Below are positions 32,957-42,249 of a stretch of 64,000 nucleotides of DNA, piece by piece. Position numbers and translations under genes: made by a program. The stretch's first letter is position 1. Every line of letters starts with the position of its first letter. The DNA is from Oceaniferula spumae (lineage in GTDB: Bacteria > Verrucomicrobiota > Verrucomicrobiia > Verrucomicrobiales > Akkermansiaceae), in NCBI RefSeq assembly GCF_042849255.1, contig NZ_AP026866.1, positions 1,240,001 through 1,304,000 of the forward strand, given 5' to 3'. Under the pieces are notes generated by a model. It was not told the DNA's origin. It made no database searches and was given only the letters and a program-made list of their open reading frames with translations.

Positions 32957-35563
32957 TTAAAAAAATATAGTTATCTCAGTATAAAGCCCAACTTCAGATT
33001 TAACGTCAATCTCAGCGCCATGCTGCTTGATGATGCGATGACAAATGCTCAAACCGAGCCCCATGCCCTCGCCGACATCGTTTTTAGTGAAGAATGGCTC
33101 AAACATGTGTTCAATATCATCTTTGGAGATCCCGCATCCATTGTCCCTGACCCGCACAGCAACGGAGCCATTTTCCCTTTCTTCAGCCTGTACCGAAATC
33201 TGAGGTTCCGGACCATTGCCTCGCACCATAATCGCACGAGCCGAGTTCTGGAAAAGATTCATGAACAACTGGCATAACTGCCCGTCATTTCCATTTATCT
33301 CAAGATCCGGACTAATATCCACATCAAAGCGAATCCCAGAAAGTGTCTGGCTGCTCAATCTGCGGGCACTCTCAACCATGTCTTTGACGACAACTCTCGA
33401 CATGGCTGCAGCATCCCCACGCGTGAATGATCTCAAATCACTGACGATTCCAATGACTCTGCTGACCCCCTCTTGAGCATCACCCAACACCTCGAGGAAA
33501 TCATCTCTTTCCTCGGCCGGGATTTGTCGGTCAAATGATTTCAGTGCGTGGAGTGCCGTCTTCGCATAGTTCAGTGGGTTATTCACCTCATGCACAATAC
33601 CAGCACTCATACGACCAAGAGATGACAGCTTCTCCGTTTGGACAAGAATGCTGCGCTGCTCTTTCAGTTTCTCATACGCCGTTTCAAGGTTCACGTTACT
33701 CTTAGCCAGCTTGAATTCAAATTCGCTACTGGCGATCAGATTTCGCACTCGGACACGTAGCTCCACCACCGAGAATGGCTTCGACATGAAGTCATTCACG
33801 CCGGCTTCCAGCGCATTTAGTCTCGGCACCTCACTGGCTTGAGCTGTGACTAAAATGATCGGAATACGTGACGTGGCAGGCAACGACCGGATTCGTGTAG
33901 TGACCTCAATTCCGTCCATCCCAGGCATCATCAGGTCCAAAATAATTAGATCTAACGGCTCTTGCTGTACGATTTCCCATGCTTCGGCCCCATCACGGGC
34001 ACCTAATACTTCATAATCGTCCAACTGACGGGCAATGAAGTTGCGCATGGCATCCTCGTCATCCGCGACTAGAACACGTTTTCTGCGTGTCTCCTGTGGG
34101 ACGTTCGACACCAATGTATTCAATGCCCCCCTCTCGGAAGCCACCGTTTCCTTGACGCTCTCGACGCCACTCAGGCGAGCCTTCTCATTGAATTTCTCCA
34201 GTACATCACGGGTATTACTTTCTCGGTCAACCAGTGCTCCTGTTTCCGGCATTGGGGCCGGGATCATGATCTTAAAGTTGGTTCCCTTGTTAATTTCCGA
34301 GCTTACAGAAATTTCCCCCTGCATACTGTCGGTAAGACTTTTCACCAAGGCGAGACCTATACCCGCACCTCGATGGCGTCGTCTGGCCGACATATCAGCC
34401 TGCCAAAAGCGCACGAAGATATTCTCCAGATCTTCCTTGCTCATCCCCTGACCATTATCAACTACCGATAGATAGAGATTTCCGTCTTTTGTCTCAGCTC
34501 CCAATGAAATCTTACCTCCGGGAGGAGTGAATTTAACGGCGTTTACTGCAAGGTTGAGAACAATTTTCTCCAAACGATCGCGGTCTAACCAAACAACCTC
34601 TTGCTCGAGACACGAACTGGTACAGGAAATATCAATATTCTTCAGCGCAGCAATCGCCCTGAGATGACTGGTAATACCATGAATGAAATCTGTCACATTC
34701 ACCGTCTCCGGCCGAGGAGGAGCCTCGTCACTATCCAACTTCACCAGATCGAGAATATCATTGATCAAGCGCAATAGACGAAGCGCGTTATCCTCGATCG
34801 TATCCAGGTGCTCCAGGAATGCTACATCCTTACTGTATTTGCCATTACTCCGTAAGTTTTCGGCTGGGCCGAGGATCAGCGTTAGAGGTGTTCTGAGTTC
34901 ATGACTGATATTGGCGAAGAATCTCGATTTGGTTTCATCCATCGCCTGCAATTGTTTGAAACTTTTTTCCAACTGGTCTTTGCCGTCCTGCACGTCCTTT
35001 GAAAGACAGAATTCGCGGAATCGTCCTTGGTTAAAAAAGTAGGTGCCCGCACATGCGATAGCACCGGTGACAAAGATGAAATAGCCAGGAACAAATGCCT
35101 CACGCCAAGTGTTACCATACACCATCACCGCCATTCCGTAGAAAAGCAGGCATAAAACCATATTGACCGCACTGTCGATCGCCGTCCACCGGAGCAACAA
35201 GGTGGCCCCCATCAACACTAAGTTAAGACCGGCATAATACGAGGACGCCGCTCCGTCTGCCACCGCAATCATGTAGGAGATGCCTGCCAGCGGCAATACA
35301 CCTACAACATGAACTACAATCAACGAAATCAGATCCGACTTCATTCTTGTGATGGCGAGGCCAAACAAAACCAGCAGGACCCCGCAAAACACTCGAACTA
35401 CTAGAAACTCTAGCAGTAATTCCGGATAAACCACAGCATCCAGACACGCTCCGACGAGCATAAAAACTCCGCCAAAAATAGCCGCCTGCCGACAGTTTTT
35501 TCTCCGCGCTATTAGTCTTGATTGCTTGAACAGTAACTTTAACTGCTTGGTAGAATCCGGCAT
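32957..35563 (-). CDS. Membrane hybrid sensor kinase with two kinase cores (PhcS-like)
   Basis: 868 residues. About six membrane helices (residues 28-175) with no large periplasmic loop, then HisKA H221 (FFANISHELRTPL), HATPase (N-box NLAVNAVKF, DNGQGMSKED, GAGIGLALV), a receiver with Asp543 (LIILDLMMPGMD), a second HisKA H658 (GIVHEVNNPLNY) and a second HATPase (DNGCGISKDD, GMGLGLSIC) ending FF. The membrane-embedded input region suits a hydrophobic signal. ATG 35563 overlaps the stop of the methyltransferase gene as TAATG, so translation is probably coupled. Family naming as PhcS-like is inference from the neighbourhood. Confidence 0.85.
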   Translation of the reverse strand: MPDSTKQLKLLFKQSRLIARRKNCRQAAIFGGVFMLVGACLDAVVYPELLLEFLVVRVFCGVLLVLFGLAITRMKSDLISLIVVHVVGVLPLAGISYMIAVADGAASSYYAGLNLVLMGATLLLRWTAIDSAVNMVLCLLFYGMAVMVYGNTWREAFVPGYFIFVTGAIACAGTYFFNQGRFREFCLSKDVQDGKDQLEKSFKQLQAMDETKSRFFANISHELRTPLTLILGPAENLRSNGKYSKDVAFLEHLDTIEDNALRLLRLINDILDLVKLDSDEAPPRPETVNVTDFIHGITSHLRAIAALKNIDISCTSSCLEQEVVWLDRDRLEKIVLNLAVNAVKFTPPGGKISLGAETKDGNLYLSVVDNGQGMSKEDLENIFVRFWQADMSARRRHRGAGIGLALVKSLTDSMQGEISVSSEINKGTNFKIMIPAPMPETGALVDRESNTRDVLEKFNEKARLSGVESVKETVASERGALNTLVSNVPQETRRKRVLVADDEDAMRNFIARQLDDYEVLGARDGAEAWEIVQQEPLDLIILDLMMPGMDGIEVTTRIRSLPATSRIPIILVTAQASEVPRLNALEAGVNDFMSKPFSVVELRVRVRNLIASSEFEFKLAKSNVNLETAYEKLKEQRSILVQTEKLSSLGRMSAGIVHEVNNPLNYAKTALHALKSFDRQIPAEERDDFLEVLGDAQEGVSRVIGIVSDLRSFTRGDAAAMSRVVVKDMVESARRLSSQTLSGIRFDVDISPDLEINGNDGQLCQLFMNLFQNSARAIMVRGNGPEPQISVQAEERENGSVAVRVRDNGCGISKDDIEHMFEPFFTKNDVGEGMGLGLSICHRIIKQHGAEIDVKSEVGLYTEITIFF

Positions 35564-37014
35564 TATACACTCTGGTTCTTGAACATCGGCTTAAGTTCGA
35601 CCTTACGAATCTCAAGAAACAGGTTCACGCCTGTCGGGTCGCGCTTAAGATCAGTCTGGAGGATTGTTCCGTCCAGTGGAATGAGATCTAACATCTCCCA
35701 GTCATTCCTGTAAACCAAATTCCATTCAACAACATACTCCATCCACCCGATTCGAGGGTTCGTGGACGCCACATTGGTGGTGATCAACTTACCCCCGGGA
35801 CGGAGTAGCTTGGTGAACAGCTCTACCAATTTTTTGCAGACCTTTTGCGACAAGTAGTCAAACAATCCAGCGCAGTAGACTACATCGTATGACTCCCATT
35901 CCATATCAACGTCACCCTTGCTGGCCTGCTTAAGAAGCTGATGCACAGACCGTTCAATCATCTTGAACGTAGTGCCTCTACCCAGCTCATATTTCATCTT
36001 TGTCAGAACACCTTCTGTAAAATCCAAGGTTTCCTTGTTGAAATCTAACAAAGTAAAGTCGCACTGGTCACTTACCTCTTCGTTTTTGACGAAGCGTTGA
36101 ATTTCCTGAGCCGGACCGCAGCCAAGATTCAGAACCCGCATACGACGCCCCTCACTGACGGTTCGTTCAGCCTCTTCCTTGAGAGTAGTCACCAGATAAG
36201 AGATTCGATTTCGGTGTGCCTGAACGGGGTCGATACTTAGAAAAGTCCGGTTCAGCATTTTGGCAAAGAGAGTGCTGCCCTCGTAAGGATCACGCAGCAT
36301 CATATTCACCATTTCATAATCGCCGGCATAACCTAACGGCTTAGTGAAAGCCCGGTAGGCAAACGGTGAGCACAGCATTAGGGGATGCATTTGACGCCTA
36401 ACGTAAAATTTGTGCGCAGGTCGGTCAGTCTGCGAAACATCTCTGGTAGATGCTTCAAAACTACTCATCAGCGGATTCATTTCCTCAACCATCCGTTCCT
36501 CGATTTCTGAGATGATCTGTTTTTCAAGACCGGCTTTATCTCCAGTATCTGTGGAGCGAATCCCCAGATCGATCTGCTCAAGCCAACGCTTCACACCAAT
36601 CATCAAATTCTGCATGTCGGCGATGTTGATTTTGAAATCAGAGGAAACGTGGTGCGCACGCTTCCAATCATCCACGAAACTATCGAACTGGGTGACCAAT
36701 GTTCCACCGCCCTCAGCTGGTGCCAGAAAATCCACCTCCTTCCAGCCTCCGCTCAACGTCACTTCGCACACCAACAAGACACCTGTGTTCACAAGGCCAG
36801 ACACCACGGCATCGCCTTCATAAATCAAGCGCCCGTTCAGACGAATTTTGAAATCTTTCAGCACTTCAGAAAGCTGAACGATGCTGTATGGATTATAAAT
36901 TTCGAAGGAAACTGAATAGCGGCGGAGACGAAGGATCGTGGCGTTGAGTGTGTAGCCCTGACTATTGACAAATTTGACGCTACTGTTTGTGGGGACGGTC
37001 GTTGTTGTTGACAT
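35563..37014 (-). CDS. PhcB-like SAM methyltransferase with PilZ-like N-terminal region
   Basis: 483 residues. Residues about 10-105 form a small beta-rich region resembling PilZ (TLNATILRLRRYSVSFEIYNP, LVCEVTLSGGW). The linker is followed by HPLMLCSPFAYRAFTKPLGYAGDYEM (about 210-236) and the SAM motif I RVLNLGCGPAQEI (about 294-303), then LLDFNKETL. The KPxGYAGD and GCGPAxE pair matches the family annotated as PhcB, which in Ralstonia makes a 3-hydroxy fatty acid methyl ester quorum signal. First gene of the cassette with the kinase and receiver. A TATAAT box ends 4 bases before the ATG. The PilZ-like fusion could bind cyclic di-GMP, but the typical RxxxR/DxSxxG residues are not clear. Confidence 0.7.
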   Translation of the reverse strand: MSTTTTVPTNSSVKFVNSQGYTLNATILRLRRYSVSFEIYNPYSIVQLSEVLKDFKIRLNGRLIYEGDAVVSGLVNTGVLLVCEVTLSGGWKEVDFLAPAEGGGTLVTQFDSFVDDWKRAHHVSSDFKINIADMQNLMIGVKRWLEQIDLGIRSTDTGDKAGLEKQIISEIEERMVEEMNPLMSSFEASTRDVSQTDRPAHKFYVRRQMHPLMLCSPFAYRAFTKPLGYAGDYEMVNMMLRDPYEGSTLFAKMLNRTFLSIDPVQAHRNRISYLVTTLKEEAERTVSEGRRMRVLNLGCGPAQEIQRFVKNEEVSDQCDFTLLDFNKETLDFTEGVLTKMKYELGRGTTFKMIERSVHQLLKQASKGDVDMEWESYDVVYCAGLFDYLSQKVCKKLVELFTKLLRPGGKLITTNVASTNPRIGWMEYVVEWNLVYRNDWEMLDLIPLDGTILQTDLKRDPTGVNLFLEIRKVELKPMFKNQSV

Positions 37015-37018
37015 CGTA

Positions 37019-37024
37019 ATTATA
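37019..37024 (-). promoter_or_regulatory. Perfect -10 box abutting the methyltransferase start
   Basis: TATAAT on the minus strand, four bases before ATG 37014; transcription would start at or within a base or two of the ATG, giving a leaderless message. No convincing -35 is seen at 16-18 bases. The rest of the gap to 37261 shows no gene. Confidence 0.4.
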
Positions 37025-37260
37025 TAAGGGTGGCGAGGACGAATAGATCTGCCATTAAATGCATCAACTTACTCATCTTCTCCGTGGTGTGTGTGTTCCA
37101 TCATATGCGATGAATACAATGCGTAATGTTTCATAAAAAAGTGTTTGAAAACAGTAAAAAGCTATCTAACATGAAAATATATCGTGCTTGCTGAAGACAT
37201 GTGTTCTATACTGACTTCAGTAACAATTTAGTCCATAACAGCGAAACATTTCCTAAAACC

Positions 37261-37638
37261 ATGAGCAGACCTGCCACACCCACACCTTTTACTCGGCAAG
37301 GAGACCGTGTAGTCGATAAATCCGGGGTAGATCTCCTACAATTGGCTGAGGAAAAAGGCTTCAACGTAAAAAATGTGGCTGAGGAGTTAGGCTTCACGGT
37401 GATCCAACTCCAAAGACACGTTGAGGCGGCGATCGGACTCAAGCCAAAGGACCTATTTTGCAATCATCGCGCTCTACTCGCCAAACGGATGATCACTGAA
37501 GGCATGGACCTTCACGATATCGGTGAAAAATTGGGCTATCTCTACTACAGCCATTTTTGCACAGATATCAAAAAATTCTACGGTATCTCCCCTAAGCAAC
37601 TTGAGAAGAAGCTGCGACCTGACAAGGTCAAGAAGTAG
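37261..37638 (+). CDS. Stand-alone AraC-type DNA-binding domain protein
   Basis: 125 residues from ATG 37261 (MSRPATPTPF); the frame opens at 37201. It consists of one AraC double helix-turn-helix (DLLQLAEEKGFNVKNVAEELGFTVIQLQRHVEAAIG, then AKRMITEGMDLHDIGEKLGYLYYSHFCTDIKKFYGISPKQ) with no sensor domain. It is divergent from the methyltransferase-kinase-receiver cassette across about 250 bases, so it is a candidate output or autoregulator of that system, since the receiver protein lacks a DNA-binding domain. That connection is inferred. Confidence 0.75.
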   Translation: MSRPATPTPFTRQGDRVVDKSGVDLLQLAEEKGFNVKNVAEELGFTVIQLQRHVEAAIGLKPKDLFCNHRALLAKRMITEGMDLHDIGEKLGYLYYSHFCTDIKKFYGISPKQLEKKLRPDKVKK

Positions 37639-37731
37639 AAACCTCACCGTAGACCGATAATGCCCGATTCGTTATTACGGGTTTATTAATTAAATAGTTG
37701 ATTATAAGGCATTCCTAGGTATAACTCACGA

Positions 37732-38856
37732 ATGCACCGCATCACGGATTCGTTCCACACAACGTCCGGGATACCAGCCATCTTTAGTCTGAAACGGGCC
37801 TTGCTCATTTCGTGTTTGGCGATCCCTTCGGCCTCAGCCTTCGAAATCGAGCTGGATTACGGTTATGACAGCTCATCGGATAATTTTTTCGGAACAAACG
37901 CCGCTGCTAAATCGGCTCTGGAACAAGCGGCGTCTGATATTTCATCTCTGATCTCGACTCGGCTTGCTCCAGTGACAAACCCGTTTGTGGGGAGTAACGG
38001 CGGCACTACATCTACCTTCGATTGGGATTACGTGTTTAGAAACCCTTCTGAGCTCAATGACCCTAGCAATCCTGACGCTAATAAAATAACCATCAGCTCC
38101 CCCTCTCTAGCTGCTGATACGGTGAAAATTTTTGTCGGTGTTAGAGAACTCGGCGGAAGCACTCTCGGCCAAGGTTCAACCGCCGGTGTAGCTTTGTCGA
38201 TTAGCGGAGGCGGATTCCCTTCTCAATATGAAGATGCCGTCGCCGCTGCAGAAGCAGCCTCCAATGCCAGCATGGGCCGCGGCGATGGGCCAGTGATTAG
38301 AAATATCAGCGGCAGCACCACACTTGGAAGCACTACGGCAAACTACAGCCTGAATGTGGGGGTAGGAGTCGGAAGTCTGTGGTTCGATGTCGACGGCGAT
38401 AACGACAGCGTCAAAGACAGCCCTGAAGAACTCGATGACTTCTGGCATTTCGATCACACTACGGACGTCGCATCGGGTAAACGTGATTTTTATAGCGTAG
38501 CCCTGCATGAAATTTTACACGTCATTGGCGTTGGAACATCAGACACATGGGACAGTCAAATCAGCGGCACGACTTGGACAGGCCCTAATGCACAACTGGC
38601 CAATGGTGGCGGCGACGGCCTCATCGACTCAGCAGGCGGACATATCGCGGACAATACCAACAGTGTTAGACTTTCTGACAATGGCATCCAGGAAGTTGTC
38701 ATGTCACCATCTCTAACCACTGGCACGCGCAAAACTCTTACCGAGTTAGACGTGGCGTTCCTACAAGATCTCGGATACGAAATCGTCCCTGAGCCCTCTA
38801 GCGCAGGGATGCTCAGCCTTTCAGCCATTTTATTACTTCTGTATCGCAGAACATAA
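37732..38856 (+). CDS. PEP-CTERM metalloprotease (NF038122-like)
   Basis: 374 residues. A somewhat long N-terminal signal ends near IPSASA, then a metalloprotease domain with zinc motif YSVALHEILHVIGVGTSD (HExxHxxGxG, metzincin-like) near residue 260, and the exosortase signal VPEPSSAGMLSLSAILLLLYRRT at the C-terminus. It shares architecture with the protein at 44444-45475. Likely a surface-displayed protease. The glutamate and both first histidines are present, so it is expected to be active. Downstream is a small secreted protein. Confidence 0.8.
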   Translation: MHRITDSFHTTSGIPAIFSLKRALLISCLAIPSASAFEIELDYGYDSSSDNFFGTNAAAKSALEQAASDISSLISTRLAPVTNPFVGSNGGTTSTFDWDYVFRNPSELNDPSNPDANKITISSPSLAADTVKIFVGVRELGGSTLGQGSTAGVALSISGGGFPSQYEDAVAAAEAASNASMGRGDGPVIRNISGSTTLGSTTANYSLNVGVGVGSLWFDVDGDNDSVKDSPEELDDFWHFDHTTDVASGKRDFYSVALHEILHVIGVGTSDTWDSQISGTTWTGPNAQLANGGGDGLIDSAGGHIADNTNSVRLSDNGIQEVVMSPSLTTGTRKTLTELDVAFLQDLGYEIVPEPSSAGMLSLSAILLLLYRRT

Positions 38857-38884
38857 TACGCTGTATTTAGCACCATATTTTGCT

Positions 38885-38914
38885 TTGACTTGGCGAGAAT
38901 AGTTCTGCTAAGAA
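38885..38914 (+). promoter_or_regulatory. Putative sigma-70-type promoter, near-leaderless
   Basis: TTGACT (38885-38890), 18-base spacer, TAAGAA (38909-38914), only 9 bases before ATG 38924, so the message would have almost no leader. Confidence 0.45.
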
Positions 38915-38923
38915 TGTTTCGCT

Positions 38924-39346
38924 ATGAAGAAGTTACTCACCCTCGCCTTAGCCGGGCTGATTTTAGCCCCAGCAGCACAGGCCACCACCGCTCAGGCCAA
39001 AGCCCGAGCATATCGAATCGCTCAAGCTCTTAAGAAGCAGAACATCAGCTTCAGAGACAACTACTGGCACGGCCTGTTAAAATACAAGGGTAGTACAACT
39101 ATCAAAACCACTCTTAAGGCTGGCACTGAATATGTTCTCGTCGCTGGTGGTTGCGCAGACGCACACGACGTAGACATCATTGTTTACGACGAAAACTGGA
39201 AAGAAGTAGGTCGCGACACCAAGGTAGACGCAGTGCCAGTGGTACGTATTAAACCCAAGTGGTCTGGCACGTTCCATATCAAGGTCCAGCTTTCTAACAG
39301 CACACGCAATGGCGCACACTACGCATTGATCATCGGATACAAATAA
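38924..39346 (+). CDS. Small secreted protein of unknown function
   Basis: 140 residues: signal peptide MKKLLTLALAGLILAPAAQA, a short basic helix, then a beta-rich domain (YVLVAGGCADAHDVDIIVYDENW, VVRIKPKWSGTFHIKVQL) that resembles the prepeptidase C-terminal (PPC) beta-sandwich found in secreted proteins. No catalytic residues. Monocistronic between its own promoter and a strong terminator. PPC assignment is tentative. Confidence 0.7.
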   Translation: MKKLLTLALAGLILAPAAQATTAQAKARAYRIAQALKKQNISFRDNYWHGLLKYKGSTTIKTTLKAGTEYVLVAGGCADAHDVDIIVYDENWKEVGRDTKVDAVPVVRIKPKWSGTFHIKVQLSNSTRNGAHYALIIGYK

Positions 39347-39372
39347 CCTCCTACCCAGTCTAATTTCTTGAG

Positions 39373-39405
39373 ACCCCACAGCCGCCACGGCTTGTGGGGT
39401 TTTTT
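39373..39405 (+). terminator. Rho-independent terminator
   Basis: Stem accccaca (39373-39380) / tgtggggt (39393-39400) with inner gcc/ggc pairing and a T run to 39405, downstream of the small secreted protein gene. Confidence 0.88.
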
Positions 39406-39414
39406 ATGCGGTGT

Positions 39415-40452
39415 TCAACGCTGAATCATGACCACAAGAACAGAATAGCCCACTGCCACAGTGGTCAACAAAGCTCCTTCGATCCGGCTCAAGCTCATCC
39501 GGGACCACATGAAAGGCATGATCAATACAGCCAGACCCAACATAACCCACAGATCCATCCAGGCGATCTTTTCAGCCATCAAGGGCTTCACCGAAGCCGT
39601 AACACCCATCACAGCCAAGAGATTGAAAATGCAGGATCCAATCGCATTGCCTGTAATGATATCACCCTGCCGCTTAATCGAAGCCACGACGGATGTCGCC
39701 AACTCAGGAAGAGATGTCCCCAAGGCAAACAAGGTGAGAGAAATAATCACCTCTGGCACACCAAACACTCGAGCTACAGATTCACCATGGTCCACTAACC
39801 AATCGGCACCGAACACTAGGGCTATTATGCCTACCAGAATCAACAGCAAATCGATAACAAGTCGCCCGCCACCCTGCTCGGCCTGCTTGAGTACCACTTC
39901 TGTTGATTCTTCGAACTGGAGAGTGTCTTTCTCACTTTTCGCCAAGCGAACACTCATGATGACATAAACGACAACTCCTAAAGCTAGCAGTCCTCCCTCC
40001 CAGCGAGAGAGAGTCATGTCCGCCATCATCCCCACAAACGCCAGTGATGCCACGATGAGAATGGGCAACTCTCTACGGATCAACTGGGAGTGAATCACTA
40101 TAGGACGGATGAGTGCCGCCACCCCTAGAATTAGGGCGATATTAAAAATGTTAGAACCGACAATATTTCCGAACGCCATGTCTGGGCTCGGAGCATCTGG
40201 CGGAACATCAATGCCCAGCCAGCCAGCGGGAGCGGCGATTAGCTCAGGTGAGTTCGCCTTTATACACACCAGTAACTCAGGCATACTGGTTCCAAAGGCG
40301 ACTACGGTCAGCCCAACTACCAGAGGCGAAATACCTAGACGAAGGGCAATTTCCGAAGCTCCCTTCACCAGCCACTCGGCGCCGAAGTAGAGCAGTGTCA
40401 GTCCAGCGACGAGCCAAATAAAATGTATGGTCAGTTCCACGGGCTGAAACAT
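39415..40452 (-). CDS. Calcium/sodium antiporter (CaCA family, YrbG-like)
   Basis: 345 residues from ATG 40452 (MFQPVELTIHFIWLV); the frame opens at 40482. Ten hydrophobic helices in two inverted halves, each with the alpha-repeat of the family: VVAFGTSMPELLV and FALGTSLPELATS, plus GNIVGSNIFNIALILG and GNAIGSCIFNLLAVMG. Exchanges calcium or another cation for sodium across the inner membrane. Divergent from leuB, with starts about 60 bases apart. Confidence 0.92.
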   Translation of the reverse strand: MFQPVELTIHFIWLVAGLTLLYFGAEWLVKGASEIALRLGISPLVVGLTVVAFGTSMPELLVCIKANSPELIAAPAGWLGIDVPPDAPSPDMAFGNIVGSNIFNIALILGVAALIRPIVIHSQLIRRELPILIVASLAFVGMMADMTLSRWEGGLLALGVVVYVIMSVRLAKSEKDTLQFEESTEVVLKQAEQGGGRLVIDLLLILVGIIALVFGADWLVDHGESVARVFGVPEVIISLTLFALGTSLPELATSVVASIKRQGDIITGNAIGSCIFNLLAVMGVTASVKPLMAEKIAWMDLWVMLGLAVLIMPFMWSRMSLSRIEGALLTTVAVGYSVLVVMIQR

Positions 40453-40512
40453 GTACACGCTTCCCTGCGATTTAAACTTCAAACTTCAGAGAAAACCTAT
40501 TACAGCACCGCC

Positions 40513-41616
40513 ATGTCTGAGACTCACCGCATTACTGTTCTCGCCGGCGACGGCATTGGCCCCGAAGTTATGGAGGCCTCGATGCTTGTCCTCGATGCCG
40601 TTCGGGACAAGTTCAGCCTCGATATTGAAACCGACGTGCAATTGGTCGGAGGCGCAGCGATCGATGCCGTAGGGTGTCCGCTTCCAGAAGCGACCATCGA
40701 CTCCTGCAAACAATCAGACGCCATCCTGTTTGGATCCGTGGGTGGCCCCAAATGGGTTAATCTACCGCCTGACGAGCAACCTGAACGTGGAGCCCTGCTG
40801 CCTTTGCGCAAACAGTTCGGCCTTTTCGCCAACCTTCGTCCCGGTGTCTGCCTCCCCTCACTCACCCATGCTTCCCCGGTGAAAAACGAGCTCATCCCTA
40901 ACGGCTTCGACGTGCTCTGCGTGCGTGAACTGACAGGAGGCATCTACTTTGGCCAGCCCAAGGGTCGTCACGAGGAGGATGGTGATATCGTGGCCATCGA
41001 CACCATGGTTTACCGGAAGAGCGAGATTGATCGTATTGCCCGTATCGCTTTCACCGCCGCCATGGCAAGAGACAAACGCCTCTGCTCAGTGGACAAAGCC
41101 AACGTGCTGGCAAACTCCATCCTATGGCGCGAAACCGTCATCGAGATTGCCAAGGAATTCCCAGAGGTCGAACTCTCACACTTATACGTCGATAACGCGG
41201 CCATGCAGTTAATCAAACAGCCTGGCTCTTTCGATGTAATCGTCACAGGTAACCTCTTCGGTGATATCCTCTCCGATGAAATGGCAATGATCTCAGGCTC
41301 TCTTGGCATGCTCCCTAGCGCATCGTTAGGCAGTCAGAAAGACAACGGACTCTGCTTCGGAATGTATGAACCATCCGGCGGATCAGCTCCTGACATCGCC
41401 GGCCAAGGCATTGCCAACCCAATCGCCCAGATCCTTTCCCTGGCCATGATGCTGCGCTATTCGCTCGGTGAAAACGATGCCGCCGCCGCGATTGAAAAAG
41501 CGGTCAATGCCACCATCGACGCCGGCCTACGCACAGCCGATCTGTTCACAGGACGCGACGGCGAGCAGAAAGCAGGCACGCATGAAATGGCCGGAGCCAT
41601 CGCTGCCCGCATCTAA
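40513..41616 (+). CDS. leuB: 3-isopropylmalate dehydrogenase
   Basis: 367 residues from ATG 40513 (MSETHRITVLAGDGIGPEVM); the frame opens at 40423 inside the divergent gene. Key segments: GGPKWVN, LPLRKQFGLFANLRP, ELTGGIYFGQPKG, VDKANVLANSILWRE, DNAAMQLIKQPGSFDVIVTGNLFGDILSDE and EPSGGSAPDIAGQGIANP. Oxidises and decarboxylates 3-isopropylmalate in leucine synthesis with NAD. Other leu genes are not in the window. It ends 3 bases before the convergent LysE-type gene. Confidence 0.95.
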   Translation: MSETHRITVLAGDGIGPEVMEASMLVLDAVRDKFSLDIETDVQLVGGAAIDAVGCPLPEATIDSCKQSDAILFGSVGGPKWVNLPPDEQPERGALLPLRKQFGLFANLRPGVCLPSLTHASPVKNELIPNGFDVLCVRELTGGIYFGQPKGRHEEDGDIVAIDTMVYRKSEIDRIARIAFTAAMARDKRLCSVDKANVLANSILWRETVIEIAKEFPEVELSHLYVDNAAMQLIKQPGSFDVIVTGNLFGDILSDEMAMISGSLGMLPSASLGSQKDNGLCFGMYEPSGGSAPDIAGQGIANPIAQILSLAMMLRYSLGENDAAAAIEKAVNATIDAGLRTADLFTGRDGEQKAGTHEMAGAIAARI

Positions 41617-41619
41617 CGA

Positions 41620-42237
41620 TCAGCTAAGAAGCAAGGTCACGGCTATGCCTAACAACGCCAAGCCAAAGGCGATGTCAAACCAGTGCGCCATGCGTAGATA
41701 GCTACGCTTGATCGCGGGCTGCTGCAGAAGGCAAACCCAGAGACACCAGAGCAAAACACCCTCGATCACGATGGTAGCCCAAAGGACGGTTGGCCAAATC
41801 CAATCGTGCGCATCCATCAAAAACGGTGCGGTCACGCCTGCCAAAAACACCGCCACCTTCGGGTTGAGCAAATTGCAAAACAGCCCGCGTTTCCAAGCAC
41901 TCCAACGACTACTTTCCGGCACGACTCCGATTTCGGGAATCGTCAGCTTACGCGCCTTCACCCCACTTCGGATGAGTTGGTATGCCAACCACGTCAAATA
42001 GGCCGCGGCGGACAACTTCATCGTTTTTTCCAGCCACCCACCCTGGGCTAACAACGAGGCGACACCCGCCACGGCTACGACGGCGTGAATACCCAGGCCA
42101 CAGGCGATACCGAGTGCCGTCCAGCACCCGGCACTACGCCCCTGAGCCAGAGCAGTGCGCGTCAGCAAAAGCATGTCCGGCCCCGGACTGAACTGCCCGA
42201 CGACCATGATGGCAACAAACACTAACCACTCCCACAT
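41620..42237 (-). CDS. LysE family translocator
   Basis: 205 residues with about six membrane helices. The N-terminal FSPGPDMLLLTRTALAQGRSAGCWTALGIACGLGIH is the LysE/RhtB signature. Family members export amino acids such as lysine, threonine or homoserine lactones; the substrate cannot be read from sequence. It lies 12 bases downstream of the ABC permease stop on the same strand, so it may be the last gene of that transcript. Confidence 0.88.
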   Translation of the reverse strand: MWEWLVFVAIMVVGQFSPGPDMLLLTRTALAQGRSAGCWTALGIACGLGIHAVVAVAGVASLLAQGGWLEKTMKLSAAAYLTWLAYQLIRSGVKARKLTIPEIGVVPESSRWSAWKRGLFCNLLNPKVAVFLAGVTAPFLMDAHDWIWPTVLWATIVIEGVLLWCLWVCLLQQPAIKRSYLRMAHWFDIAFGLALLGIAVTLLLS

Positions 42238-42249
42238 CAGCTTGTGGGT

